Shown here: positions 14,391-21,739 of the stretch, piece by piece
Layout: each line of letters starts with the position of its first letter
Position numbering within the stretch: the stretch's first letter is position 1
From: Bacteroidota bacterium
Lineage (GTDB): Bacteria > Bacteroidota > Bacteroidia > Bacteroidales > UBA1556
Assembly: GCA_003648395.1 (NCBI GenBank)
Contig: QMPB01000008.1
Span: forward strand, 1-23,923
Reading direction: 5' to 3'
Length of the DNA: 23,923 nucleotides
Program-made: the position numbers and the translations under genes
The notes under the pieces: generated by a model
The model's input: only the letters and a program-made list of their open reading frames with translations
Told to the model about the DNA's origin: nothing
The model's database searches: none

Positions 14391-14756
14391 GTTGTATGGA
14401 GTATTAAATTGTAGGGGTACTACAACGGAGTGTTTAAATGAGTGTTAAACTCAAAAGTTGTATGGAGTATTAAATTGTAGGGGTACTACAACTTAATATA
14501 GTAAGATAGGCTATAAGTTATAGTTGTATGGAGTATTAAATTGTAGGGGTACTACAACATGCTACTGGGAGTCTTTTATAAAAATTGCGTTGTATGGAGT
14601 ATTAAATTGTAGGGGTACTACAACAAGGCGCTTGCTTTCCTTTTAGTCTCAATTGTTGTATGGAGTATTAAATTGTAGGGGTACTACAACAGAGCAATGT
14701 AATTTCTATTAATAGTTCTTGTTGTACGGAGTATTAAATTGTAAAAATATTAAACA
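14391..14756 (+). CRISPR. CRISPR array, five intact 36-bp repeats, five 30-bp spacers, one degenerate terminal repeat
   Basis: Identical repeats lie at 14391-14426, 14457-14492, 14523-14558, 14589-14624 and 14655-14690; a degenerate sixth is at 14721-14756. Every spacer is exactly 30 bp (14427-14456, 14493-14522, 14559-14588, 14625-14654, 14691-14720) and all differ. The repeat starts GTTGTATGGAG and ends CTACAAC. TTGTAG (repeat positions 19-24) pairs with CTACAA (30-35) around a GGGTA loop, and the ends GTTGTA/TACAAC can pair instead. The sixth repeat keeps positions 1-23 (one change) but differs at 24-27, 30, 33, 35 and 36, which destroys the hairpin. This puts the trailer end beside csf4 and the transcript in the plus direction. 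There is no leader: csf2 ends 8 bp before, csf4 starts 13 bp after. Spacer 1 has its own inverted repeat (GTTTAA/TTAAAC). Confidence 0.98.
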
Positions 14757-14769
14757 AGAAAGGTAGAAA

Positions 14770-16716
14770 ATGTTGCGTCCTAAACAATTATTAATTAAAA
14801 CAGATATTATTAATAATATTGAAAATAGGGTACTATTTAATGTTCCTACAGGTGAGGGAAAAACATATATAATTTCTAAATCTGCTGTAGATATTATTAA
14901 TGATGGTATTGCTAAAAATGTGATAATTTGTGTTCCTATCAATAGCTTGGTCAAGGATATGTATAATACTATCACTAAGGATGTGTTCGATTTTAATAGT
15001 GATGATGTATCTATTGCCATAGGTAAAGATAATTACTTATCTATAAAATATATCAAAGATAATTATACTGCTCTTTGTGATTATATAGAGAAGGAGTCAT
15101 TAGATAATTATGTTATGTACGCGAAAGACCTAGATACATTATACTTTAGTGATTTTGACAATATAATAGTCTATAAAGATATTATCAACAAAGATATAGT
15201 TCATGAGCTTATTGTAGAAAGAGATACTAAGAAAAATATTGAAAGATTTGATGCAACTATTGTTATATCTAATTATTTTTATGTATTATCTAAGGTTTTA
15301 AATAATGAGTTAGACTTTTCCGATACTGTTTTCTTATTTGATGAAGTTCATACTATTATAGATGTTGCTGAAGCTATATTAGAAGAACAGTTTTCTCCAT
15401 TTGAATTAGGAAAAAGTTTAAAATCACTTGAAATACGACTTAGCGAACTATCTAATACCTCATCATTAATACAATATATGAAAACATTGAGAGTTAAAAT
15501 AGCAAAGTCTCATAATAAATTCTGTTCGTTATCTCACGTAGGTATGTTAGTTTCAGATAAACATCTAGTAGAGTCTTTTAGTAAAGAGATTAATAGTATT
15601 TTGAATGCTAGCTATTCTGTAAAAATTATAGAGCAGCTTAATAAGATCGTGAGCAATAAAGAAATAGAACCAATTATTTTAAACCCATCTCTATATGCAT
15701 TAGCTATCATAAAAAAAGGGCTTATATTAAGTGGTTTAAATATTGCTGATTCTAAGCTCTCTATTTATTATTCTCCATCTAAAGGATATCCTACTCTAAA
15801 AAGAGGTTCTTCTAATATTGAGGTTCTTCTTAAATATAAGTTTTGGAATAAGATAGAAAGGTTTGCAGGACTTAGTGCTACTGTTTCATATCAACCTGTA
15901 CCATTTGGAAGAGAAGCAGATTATGGATATATTAGGCTTGGGTTATATGAAAAAGGTAAAGAACATAAAGTATTTGCATATGATAAGACTTTTGATAAAA
16001 CAAAAATCAATATTTTTATTCCAGATGATATCCCAGAAAAAGAAAATATATATAATGAACAAGGGAAAATTATTGTAGACATAAAAGAAGTAAAGTATTA
16101 TAGATATGTAGCTAATTTTATCTACGATAACTATGAAAATAAAAATTCAGTTGTTATTTGTGGAGGCTATGCTGAAGCTACTTACCTATCTGATTTATTC
16201 TCCAAGTATTACCCAGATATATTAACTCATTGTTCTAGCAGGAGTATTAATACATTTGCACAAATTGAAAAGTTTAAAAGAACTGGAGGAATCTTATTTG
16301 CTACAAGAAACTACAATACTGGTATTAATCTAGAAGAGAAGTCTATGGAAAAACTTTTTTTACTAAATTTTCCTTATCCAATTTTTACTTCCTTGAGATG
16401 GGCTTATCAAAGAATGAAAAGTAAATCATATTCGCATTTTAATATGAACAAAGAGATGTTAATTAGTTTAATGCAAACTCTTGGAAGAATGCAACGAACC
16501 AAATATGATGTCGGAGACATCTATATACTTGACAATAAATATTTTAGTATGAAACATGACTTTAAAAAAGATATTGATAATATTTTGGAATATTATGGAG
16601 TTTTTAAAAAAGTAAGAGTTGTGGCAGATACAGCTAAAGGAAGCTCACTAATAAAAAGAAAGAAAGTCAATAAAGAAAGTAGCTCTTTGTTAGATTCTCT
16701 TCTTGATGGACTATAA
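14770..16716 (+). CDS. csf4: Csf4, DinG-like superfamily 2 helicase of the type IV system
   Basis: The 648-residue protein has the full superfamily 2 motif series: Walker A VPTGEGKT (25-32), DATIVISNYF (161-170, the DinG 'N' motif), a DEVH box (191-194), LSAT (368-371), VVICGGYAEATYL (461-473), GGILFATRNYNTGINLE (506-522) and QTLGRMQR (569-576). The order and wording fit DinG/XPD-type helicases. The four-cysteine iron-sulphur cluster of housekeeping DinG and XPD is not seen. In type IV-A systems DinG (Csf4) is a 5'-3' helicase recruited to the target and is needed for interference. The start has AAAGG seven bases upstream, and the degenerate last repeat lies in the 5' leader. A Cas3 reading is less likely: there is no HD domain and the motifs are DinG-like. 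Confidence 0.85.
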   Translation: MLRPKQLLIKTDIINNIENRVLFNVPTGEGKTYIISKSAVDIINDGIAKNVIICVPINSLVKDMYNTITKDVFDFNSDDVSIAIGKDNYLSIKYIKDNYTALCDYIEKESLDNYVMYAKDLDTLYFSDFDNIIVYKDIINKDIVHELIVERDTKKNIERFDATIVISNYFYVLSKVLNNELDFSDTVFLFDEVHTIIDVAEAILEEQFSPFELGKSLKSLEIRLSELSNTSSLIQYMKTLRVKIAKSHNKFCSLSHVGMLVSDKHLVESFSKEINSILNASYSVKIIEQLNKIVSNKEIEPIILNPSLYALAIIKKGLILSGLNIADSKLSIYYSPSKGYPTLKRGSSNIEVLLKYKFWNKIERFAGLSATVSYQPVPFGREADYGYIRLGLYEKGKEHKVFAYDKTFDKTKINIFIPDDIPEKENIYNEQGKIIVDIKEVKYYRYVANFIYDNYENKNSVVICGGYAEATYLSDLFSKYYPDILTHCSSRSINTFAQIEKFKRTGGILFATRNYNTGINLEEKSMEKLFLLNFPYPIFTSLRWAYQRMKSKSYSHFNMNKEMLISLMQTLGRMQRTKYDVGDIYILDNKYFSMKHDFKKDIDNILEYYGVFKKVRVVADTAKGSSLIKRKKVNKESSSLLDSLLDGL

Positions 16717-16817
16717 GCATATCTATTCACTTGTTTTGTATATAAATTTGATATATGAGAGAGTACTGCAAATTTAAATATTTATCAAGTTTTACAGAAT
16801 AGTAACACCCCAAACAT

Positions 16818-16890
16818 TAAGTACACTAAAAAATGTACTTTTTAATAGCTTCAGTCAGACTTAATGTACACTGAATAATGTACCTTTTGG
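16818..16890 (+). repeat. two imperfect ~28-bp direct repeats, each with an inverted repeat, downstream of csf4
   Basis: Copy 1 (16818-16845) contains AAGTACA (16819-16825) and TGTACTT (16834-16840) with an eight-base loop and then a T run. Copy 2 (16861-16890) repeats the pattern with GTACA (16866-16870) and TGTAC (16879-16883), followed by CTTTT. Copy 1 would serve as an intrinsic terminator for csf4; copy 2 looks like its duplicated, weakened form. Both could also be protein-binding sites. Confidence 0.5.
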
Positions 16891-17303
16891 TATCTTTCTT
16901 TTATCTTGAGATACACTTGTTTTTATACCCTTACTCTTTTATTACATAATTATGTATCGCATTAGTTGTTTTGTCTATCATATATCCTATTTTCTGATAC
17001 TCTATTTTTTTGTTGCTCATAGATTAACCATAAAGTCATTTGTTGTTAATATTTCCTATATTATGATACACAAATAAGAAATAGTGGCAAACTTATATTT
17101 ATTTAATAAGATGGGTATGATAAATATATTATGCTATAATTCTTATAGGTCCACAGTTCACCTGTTTCTTTCAATCCTTTAGGATATAACAAATCTGTAT
17201 ATTAAAAATTGGTTACTTTGTAGTTTGTTACAATAGTATCTATATGTGAAAGAAGTGTAGAATAATTATCTATTGGAATAAATGTTATAACAAAGGAACA
17301 CTT
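16891..17303. other. gene-free AT-rich spacer with a palindrome and a promoter-like box
   Basis: I see no gene here. TACATAATTATGTA (16943-16956) is a perfect 14-bp palindrome. A -10-like TATAAT (17135-17140) precedes a somewhat GC-richer stretch (AGGTCCACAGTTCACCTG, then ATCCTTTAGGAT, a five-bp stem) that could be a short RNA or the long leader of the next gene. Confidence 0.35.
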
Positions 17304-17921
17304 ATGACTATTAAAAAAACTTTACTTGATATTAAAAACGAAGCTAAAGAACATAGAATCAATAATCCAGAAATTAAACAAGCTGCTGCATTAAATATAA
17401 TTGCACAAAAGTATGGCTTTGAAAAGTATGAAATATTAAAGTACCATGCAGATAGTAATAATGGAATTGAAGTTGAATCGCTTGCTAATAAAATCATTCA
17501 TCAAGCTCTTGATGCCAACGAACTGTATGCTAAACAAGAGCTATTCTCTCATGACTACAAAAATATCTCTGATGATGTTTATTCAAGAATTAAAAAAGTT
17601 CAATTAGAGTGTGCTATGTACAGCACGAGAAGAGAGAATACTTATACTCGTGAATTTTTATCAATAGTAAATTTTATAGAAATTGAATTATTAGAAATTT
17701 TAGAAAATTCTATAGCTCATATTAATTTAACACTTCTAACAGAGTTTATAGTAAATAATTATGCTCATATTTCCAATCTATTAACACTTAATTTTGGCAA
17801 AATTGTAACTACTGATTCTCTCGCTCTTATTTTAAATGATTATTTATCTAGATTAGATCCTTTGTGGGTGGGAATTATGGCACATACAAGAGACAATACC
17901 AATACGAGCCTTGCTAATTAA
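17304..17921 (+). CDS. plasmid-type protein with N-terminal 'LNxIAxxYGxxxYxxLK' motif
   Basis: The 205-residue protein starts at an ATG with AAAGGA upstream. Residues about 1-45 contain LLDIKNEAKEHRINNPE, then ALNIIAQKYGFEKYEILK. A similar short helical module, with 'A-L-N-x-I-A-x-x-Y-G-x-x-x-W/Y-x-x-L-K', occurs at the front of many proteins encoded on plasmids and mobile elements. The rest is helical and unrecognised, with one Cys and no membrane segment. It follows the gene-poor 587-bp gap after csf4 and precedes the recombinase-like gene, so it probably belongs to plasmid maintenance or transfer functions. Confidence 0.65.
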   Translation: MTIKKTLLDIKNEAKEHRINNPEIKQAAALNIIAQKYGFEKYEILKYHADSNNGIEVESLANKIIHQALDANELYAKQELFSHDYKNISDDVYSRIKKVQLECAMYSTRRENTYTREFLSIVNFIEIELLEILENSIAHINLTLLTEFIVNNYAHISNLLTLNFGKIVTTDSLALILNDYLSRLDPLWVGIMAHTRDNTNTSLAN

Positions 17922-18038
17922 TTATGACTCAGTAATGTTGTATAGTTTGTATTTTAGTATCGTTACAATATAGTAAAATAATATTAACTTAATTAAATAT
18001 ATGGTATTATTCTCAAAAGACTTTTAAAAGGAATATGT

Positions 18039-19109
18039 TTGATAATTAATCCAAACAAGAATATTAATGAAGATTTATTATATTGGGTAGCTAATTATAT
18101 TAACTACAAAGCTAGTGAGCTATTTGATAAATCAACTAAAAATACCATAGAAGATATTATCACAATCAAAGATAATATATCAAACTCTAAGAATATTAAT
18201 GAACTTACAACTAATGTAACAGTTCCAATCAATCAAGGACTAGCTTCACTTAAAAAAGTATTATATGGAACTATCAAGTTCTATAACTTTACCATTGACT
18301 ACACAACAGATATTAAAAATATAAATGATAGGCTATTGAATGATTTTAAAGAATCTCTTACAGGTACAGATAATACAAAAAAGAATGAAGTTGATGTAAC
18401 CATAGAGCTGTTAAACTTTATTGAGAACTCTACTAAGCATAACTTTAATATTGTTTATAAAGGTATGAGAGTAAAAAAACCTAAAAAGAAAATTCGTGAT
18501 GCAATGGATAGTGAAGAATTTAAAAAATTTAATAACAGTTTATCTGATTATGAATATAAAGATGAAATTACTAAAGCTAGAGATATTATTATTGTAAGAC
18601 TGATTTTACTTTGTGGATTAAAACCTAAAGAGATAGTGGAGTTAAAACTATCTGCTGATGATGGAGAATTTATGTATAAAGGTAATGAATTATATATAGA
18701 TATGAAAAATAGAAAACATATAGGAAAGCAAGAAGTATTTTATTTGCCTAGAAAACATTTTATTAGACAGCTTAATAAATATGCTGAACTTAAAGAATAC
18801 AATAAAGACAATTTTTTATTTTATGACCTTGACAATAAAGATAAACAATTAAAAGTTTCATACATAGAGCAATTAGTTAAGAACTTATTATTGCACTCTA
18901 ATATCAAAAGAAGAGAATCAGATTCAGAAATGCTTAGAACATCACTAGCTGTATATCTTTACAACAACAGAGAAAAGGGTAGCCAAATAGTTTTAAACAC
19001 TATTCAAAAGATATTAGGATTCAATAGATTGATTGCAGTAAAAGAGATGATAGGCTTCCACGATGAAGAATTATCAACAGTTACTAATATATTTGAAGAA
19101 ATATTATAA
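18039..19109 (+). CDS. tyrosine-recombinase homologue (XerH-like length) lacking catalytic residues
   Basis: At 356 residues the length fits the XerH/XerT recombinases of Campylobacterota. Residues 1-150 would be the core-binding part, and 178-340 the catalytic fold. The fold landmarks are there, but the active site is gone. The first Arg is Lys195 in LCGLKPKEIVEL (usual TGLRxSEL). The HxLRH box reads EMLRT (297-301), with only Arg300 kept. LGH reads LGF (326-328). No Tyr follows residue 308, where the nucleophile should be near 337. I infer a DNA-binding protein that no longer recombines, perhaps acting in plasmid segregation or regulation. The start is TTG with AAAAGG seven bases upstream; an ATG four bases earlier opens only a four-codon frame, and one T fewer there would join them. 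Family call good, function unknown. Confidence 0.7.
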   Translation: MIINPNKNINEDLLYWVANYINYKASELFDKSTKNTIEDIITIKDNISNSKNINELTTNVTVPINQGLASLKKVLYGTIKFYNFTIDYTTDIKNINDRLLNDFKESLTGTDNTKKNEVDVTIELLNFIENSTKHNFNIVYKGMRVKKPKKKIRDAMDSEEFKKFNNSLSDYEYKDEITKARDIIIVRLILLCGLKPKEIVELKLSADDGEFMYKGNELYIDMKNRKHIGKQEVFYLPRKHFIRQLNKYAELKEYNKDNFLFYDLDNKDKQLKVSYIEQLVKNLLLHSNIKRRESDSEMLRTSLAVYLYNNREKGSQIVLNTIQKILGFNRLIAVKEMIGFHDEELSTVTNIFEEIL

Positions 19110-19196
19110 ATTATCGTTGTTATTTAGTAAAATACTTGACAAATAAGAAAAGTTCAGGCATTATACATATAGATTTAAAAGATAAAAGGATTTAAA

Positions 19197-19652
19197 ATGG
19201 CAATCAAAGCTAAAGAAAAATTAAATGGGTGTGTAGTTAAAGTATCAAAAGAGGTGTTTACACTTTTGTTAGCAAACAACTTGATGTTTAATAATTATGA
19301 TGTTGCACCTGCTTTTGAATGGGTAAATAAAACAAAATATTATAAAATATCTAATGATACTATTTACTGTGTTGATTTGTTTCCAGAAAAAGATGAAGAA
19401 TCTATTGAAGTGTCTATAAATAAAGATGGCAACTTTGAAACACTTCCTAGTAATAATACTTCTAGTTCTAATACTGAACCTACAGAAACAACTATTAAAA
19501 AAGAGAGTGAGCAATTTGTTTGTAGAAGAGTTATTGATAATGTTGAGTATATTATTACTCTAAACTTTGATAGTGAAGTTATTTCTTTTATTAATATTCA
19601 AGATAATGACTTTATTAATATGTCAGATAGTAAAAAAGAACTTGTGTCTTAG
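19197..19652 (+). CDS. unknown 151-residue protein
   Basis: The ATG has AAAAGGA upstream. The front (MAIKAKEKLNGCVVKVSKEV) looks like a small beta/alpha unit. A Ser/Asn/Thr/Glu-rich linker (about 85-105) then leads to a second unit ending in DNDFINMSDSKKELVS. The two-part layout with a flexible linker is seen directly; no family is recognised. It opens a run of co-directional small genes (19197-23069), probably one or two transcription units. Confidence 0.6.
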   Translation: MAIKAKEKLNGCVVKVSKEVFTLLLANNLMFNNYDVAPAFEWVNKTKYYKISNDTIYCVDLFPEKDEESIEVSINKDGNFETLPSNNTSSSNTEPTETTIKKESEQFVCRRVIDNVEYIITLNFDSEVISFINIQDNDFINMSDSKKELVS

Positions 19653-19683
19653 ACGCCAACTTACTATTCAAAAAGAGGATAAA

Positions 19684-20055
19684 ATGAAATTTTTAGAAAC
19701 AGGAAACTATTATAATGTTAGTCTTGAATGTGAATTTAGTGGTATTGTTGAAATACCATTTAAAGTTACTAGAATTAGTGCCTTTTCATTAATTAATGAT
19801 GATGAATTTATTGATGTACAAAGTGATAAGAACTTTAGAAGCGAGAGCGGAGAGCTTAATCATAAAGATTTTGATATAGAGATTGATTTAGTATTTAATT
19901 TTGATGGAGAGATAGATGAGGGAGAATGTGTTGAGAATTTTAAACCAATAGTGCAAGAGCAAGAGATAGATGAACTTAAGAAAAGTTTTGCAAAATTTGC
20001 TGAATATATAAATAGTGGTGAAGTTGATTTTCCTTCAGAGCCATCAAATATATAA
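19684..20055 (+). CDS. unknown 123-residue acidic protein
   Basis: The start is the ATG preceded by AGAGGATAAA, 31 bp after the previous gene; the open frame upstream of it lies inside that gene and has no ribosome site. The protein is acidic and beta-rich at the front (MKFLETGNYYNVSLECEFSG). A helical C-terminal part follows (EQEIDELKKSFAKFAEYINS). No motif is recognised. It is probably coexpressed with its neighbours on both sides. Confidence 0.65.
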   Translation: MKFLETGNYYNVSLECEFSGIVEIPFKVTRISAFSLINDDEFIDVQSDKNFRSESGELNHKDFDIEIDLVFNFDGEIDEGECVENFKPIVQEQEIDELKKSFAKFAEYINSGEVDFPSEPSNI

Positions 20056-20064
20056 CACAAGATC

Positions 20065-20084
20065 ACTTGCCCTCGTATGGCTAA
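20065..20084 (+). repeat. intergenic ACTTGCC...GGCTAA element, copy 1
   Basis: ACTTGCC, a spacer, then GGCTAA occurs here, 12 bp before the AAGGAG of the next gene. The same layout recurs at 21501-21519. GCC/GGC can pair. It is a possible shared regulatory site, short enough to be chance. Confidence 0.3.
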
Positions 20085-20099
20085 AATTAAGGAGAATGA

Positions 20100-21077
20100 A
20101 TGAGAAATATATTTAATATATTTGGTACTATAGTAGAAGATAATAATAAGTTTTTTGCCTTCCGTGTTCTGTTACCAGAGATATACAGAGTGGAGTTAAA
20201 CTTTCACAAACCTACAGGAAGATTGTCTGATGGAAATGTGGTAGATTATATGGAAGTTATTTTTATTAATGATACTTCATTAAAAATTAATGGTATGTAT
20301 CTTCATAAGTTTTTTGATACTCCTCCTGATACTATTGCTACTGAAGATGGGGAGTATATTGCAAATAATCCCCACAGTGATATACATTCTACTGTAGAGA
20401 TGATAACATTTATTAGACAAGCCTTTACTATTATCTTAGATATTGGTCCATCTGCTCACAGTACGCCTTTTAAAAACATATTGCTTGACTTTGGAAAGGA
20501 AACTGGGACTGAAAAAGGTAACATAACTAAAAGTCTATATCCGACTTTAAAAGAAGAAGTTTCTAAAAATATATCTATACAGCTTTTGCAAAAGCTTGAG
20601 TCTGCTTCTAGTAAATTTAAGATGCTACTTATTGACTTTATAAAAGATGCTGCGATGAAGCCAAGGGTTAAAAGAGAATGGGTAAGGACTGAACTAAATG
20701 AGGAAAGTGCCTTGCAGAATAGTTTTACTGAGATTGAATGGGGCAATGACTTATCTCTTTTAACATTTAGCAAGTTTCTTCAAGAATTAGATCCTGAAAA
20801 AGGAGAAGTTCCTTTTTATACATCTTACAATGACCGTTTAAAAGAGTTTGCATCTAAACATATAGAGGATGAGTTGAATGAGGTATTTAAAGATATTAAA
20901 AAGCAAGGCAATAATGATGCTGACTTTTTACTATCATATATCAAAGAGCAAGAATATGATGTAGACAAATCTACTAATTTATTTATTGAGGATAATGAAT
21001 ATATCACTTCATTGGTTTTATTGAATTATTGGTATGATTGCTATTCTAAAAAGACAATCGCTGAAATAATTTCTTAA
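20100..21077 (+). CDS. unknown 325-residue protein
   Basis: ATG at 20100 has AAGGAG five bases upstream; another ATG at 20096 opens only a six-codon frame. Residues 1-115 look beta-rich (MRNIFNIFGTIVEDNNKFFA, later RVELNFHKPTGRLSD). The rest is mostly helical and charged and ends YDCYSKKTIAEIIS. There is no signal peptide, membrane segment or catalytic motif that I can recognise. As the largest gene in the small-gene run it may carry the main function of that group, but I cannot name it. Confidence 0.65.
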   Translation: MRNIFNIFGTIVEDNNKFFAFRVLLPEIYRVELNFHKPTGRLSDGNVVDYMEVIFINDTSLKINGMYLHKFFDTPPDTIATEDGEYIANNPHSDIHSTVEMITFIRQAFTIILDIGPSAHSTPFKNILLDFGKETGTEKGNITKSLYPTLKEEVSKNISIQLLQKLESASSKFKMLLIDFIKDAAMKPRVKREWVRTELNEESALQNSFTEIEWGNDLSLLTFSKFLQELDPEKGEVPFYTSYNDRLKEFASKHIEDELNEVFKDIKKQGNNDADFLLSYIKEQEYDVDKSTNLFIEDNEYITSLVLLNYWYDCYSKKTIAEIIS

Positions 21078-21095
21078 TTAAAAGAGAATATATAA

Positions 21096-21167
21096 ATGTA
21101 CACGATTACTAGTCGCTTCAGAGCAATAAATAAAAAATTAAAGGAAATAAAATGGAAGAATTTTTAA
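21096..21167 (+). CDS. possible 23-residue leader peptide
   Basis: ATG at 21096 with AAAGAGAA upstream opens MYTITSRFRAINKKLKEIKW, continuing to TAA at 21165-21167. It overlaps the start of the next gene (21152) in another frame. The basic peptide could couple translation, or it may be chance. Confidence 0.3.
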   Translation: MYTITSRFRAINKKLKEIKWKNF

Positions 21168-21496
21168 ATAAAGAAAAGAATATATATGCAATAAATTGGG
21201 TGCTACTAGGGTTATCACTAATATGGTTTATAGCTTCGTTTTTTATGGATACAGCTACAGACAATGGAACATTTGTTCAGCGGTCAGGCGCTATCTTAGT
21301 TTTATTTGGAGTAATAACAGAATATTCTCTTTTTCAGATAGACACGACAGAGAAAAATAACTCAGTAAATATAGGTAACAAGCCAAGCGAAACAAAAAGA
21401 AAGATGCCTAAAGTGTATCATACCCTTAAAGCCTTCGCTCATATATATATAGTGGTAGGAACATTCGTGTGGGGATATATTGATTTACTAATATAA
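21152..21496 (+). CDS. small membrane protein with three hydrophobic helices
   Basis: The 114-residue protein starts at an ATG with AAAGGA upstream. Hydrophobic segments lie at about residues 13-32, 44-62 and 92-113. RSGAILVLFGVITEYSLFQ and the ending GTFVWGYIDLLI resemble a widespread group of small uncharacterised membrane proteins that end in 'GT-x-x-W-G-Y-x-D'. A polar loop (NSVNIGNKPSETKRKMPK) separates the last two helices. The role is unknown. Confidence 0.6.
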   Translation: MEEFLNKEKNIYAINWVLLGLSLIWFIASFFMDTATDNGTFVQRSGAILVLFGVITEYSLFQIDTTEKNNSVNIGNKPSETKRKMPKVYHTLKAFAHIYIVVGTFVWGYIDLLI

Positions 21497-21500
21497 GCAT

Positions 21501-21519
21501 ACTTGCCTTAATAGGCTAA
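21501..21519 (+). repeat. intergenic ACTTGCC...GGCTAA element, copy 2
   Basis: This is the second occurrence of the layout described at 20065-20084. It sits four bases after a stop codon and about 20 bases before an AAAGGAG ribosome site. Confidence 0.3.
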
Positions 21520-21539
21520 CAAGATTTAAAAAAGGAGAT

Positions 21540-21701
21540 ATGATGCAAGCAAAAGAATCACTTGAAAACATAAACAATAGAGAACATCGTTATTCTAAAG
21601 AGTTGTTAGGAGCAACTTGTGAGTGTGGCAAAGAATTCTTTGTAAATGCAGATGATTTTGGCATAGAAAAATTATGTTTTAATTGTAAGTTAATTTCATA
21701 G
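21540..21701 (+). CDS. 53-residue zinc-ribbon protein
   Basis: ATG at 21540 follows a strong AAAAAAGGAGAT ribosome site. The protein has two metal-binding pairs: CECG (C27, C29) and CFNC (C47, C50), about 17 residues apart. It ends KLIS. This is the pattern of a small zinc ribbon of the kind that binds nucleic acid or another protein. It was easy to miss because of its length, but start, ribosome site and paired cysteines all support it. It lies in the same direction and spacing as its neighbours. Confidence 0.7.
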   Translation: MMQAKESLENINNREHRYSKELLGATCECGKEFFVNADDFGIEKLCFNCKLIS

Positions 21702-21739
21702 AGGTAGCTTAGAACAAGAATAAAAATAAAGGAAAATAA

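Noticed and set aside
14391..14756. Reading the array on the minus strand
   Set aside because: The degenerate repeat lies at the csf4 end and the cas genes on both sides are on the plus strand, so plus-strand transcription is simpler. There is no leader or promoter on the csf4 side.
14770..16716. Calling the helicase Cas3 of a type I system
   Set aside because: There is no HD nuclease domain. The motifs (VPTGEGKT, ISNYF, DEVH, QTLGRMQR) are DinG-like, and no Cas8 or cas1/cas2 is present.
16943..16956. Palindrome TACATAATTATGTA as an attachment or resolution site
   Set aside because: It is a single AT-only-like palindrome without flanking repeats or a dif-like structure. Such sites are expected by chance in this composition.
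17150..17215. Small RNA gene upstream of 17304
   Set aside because: A promoter-like box and short stems exist, but there is no terminator before the next gene, so it is more simply a leader.
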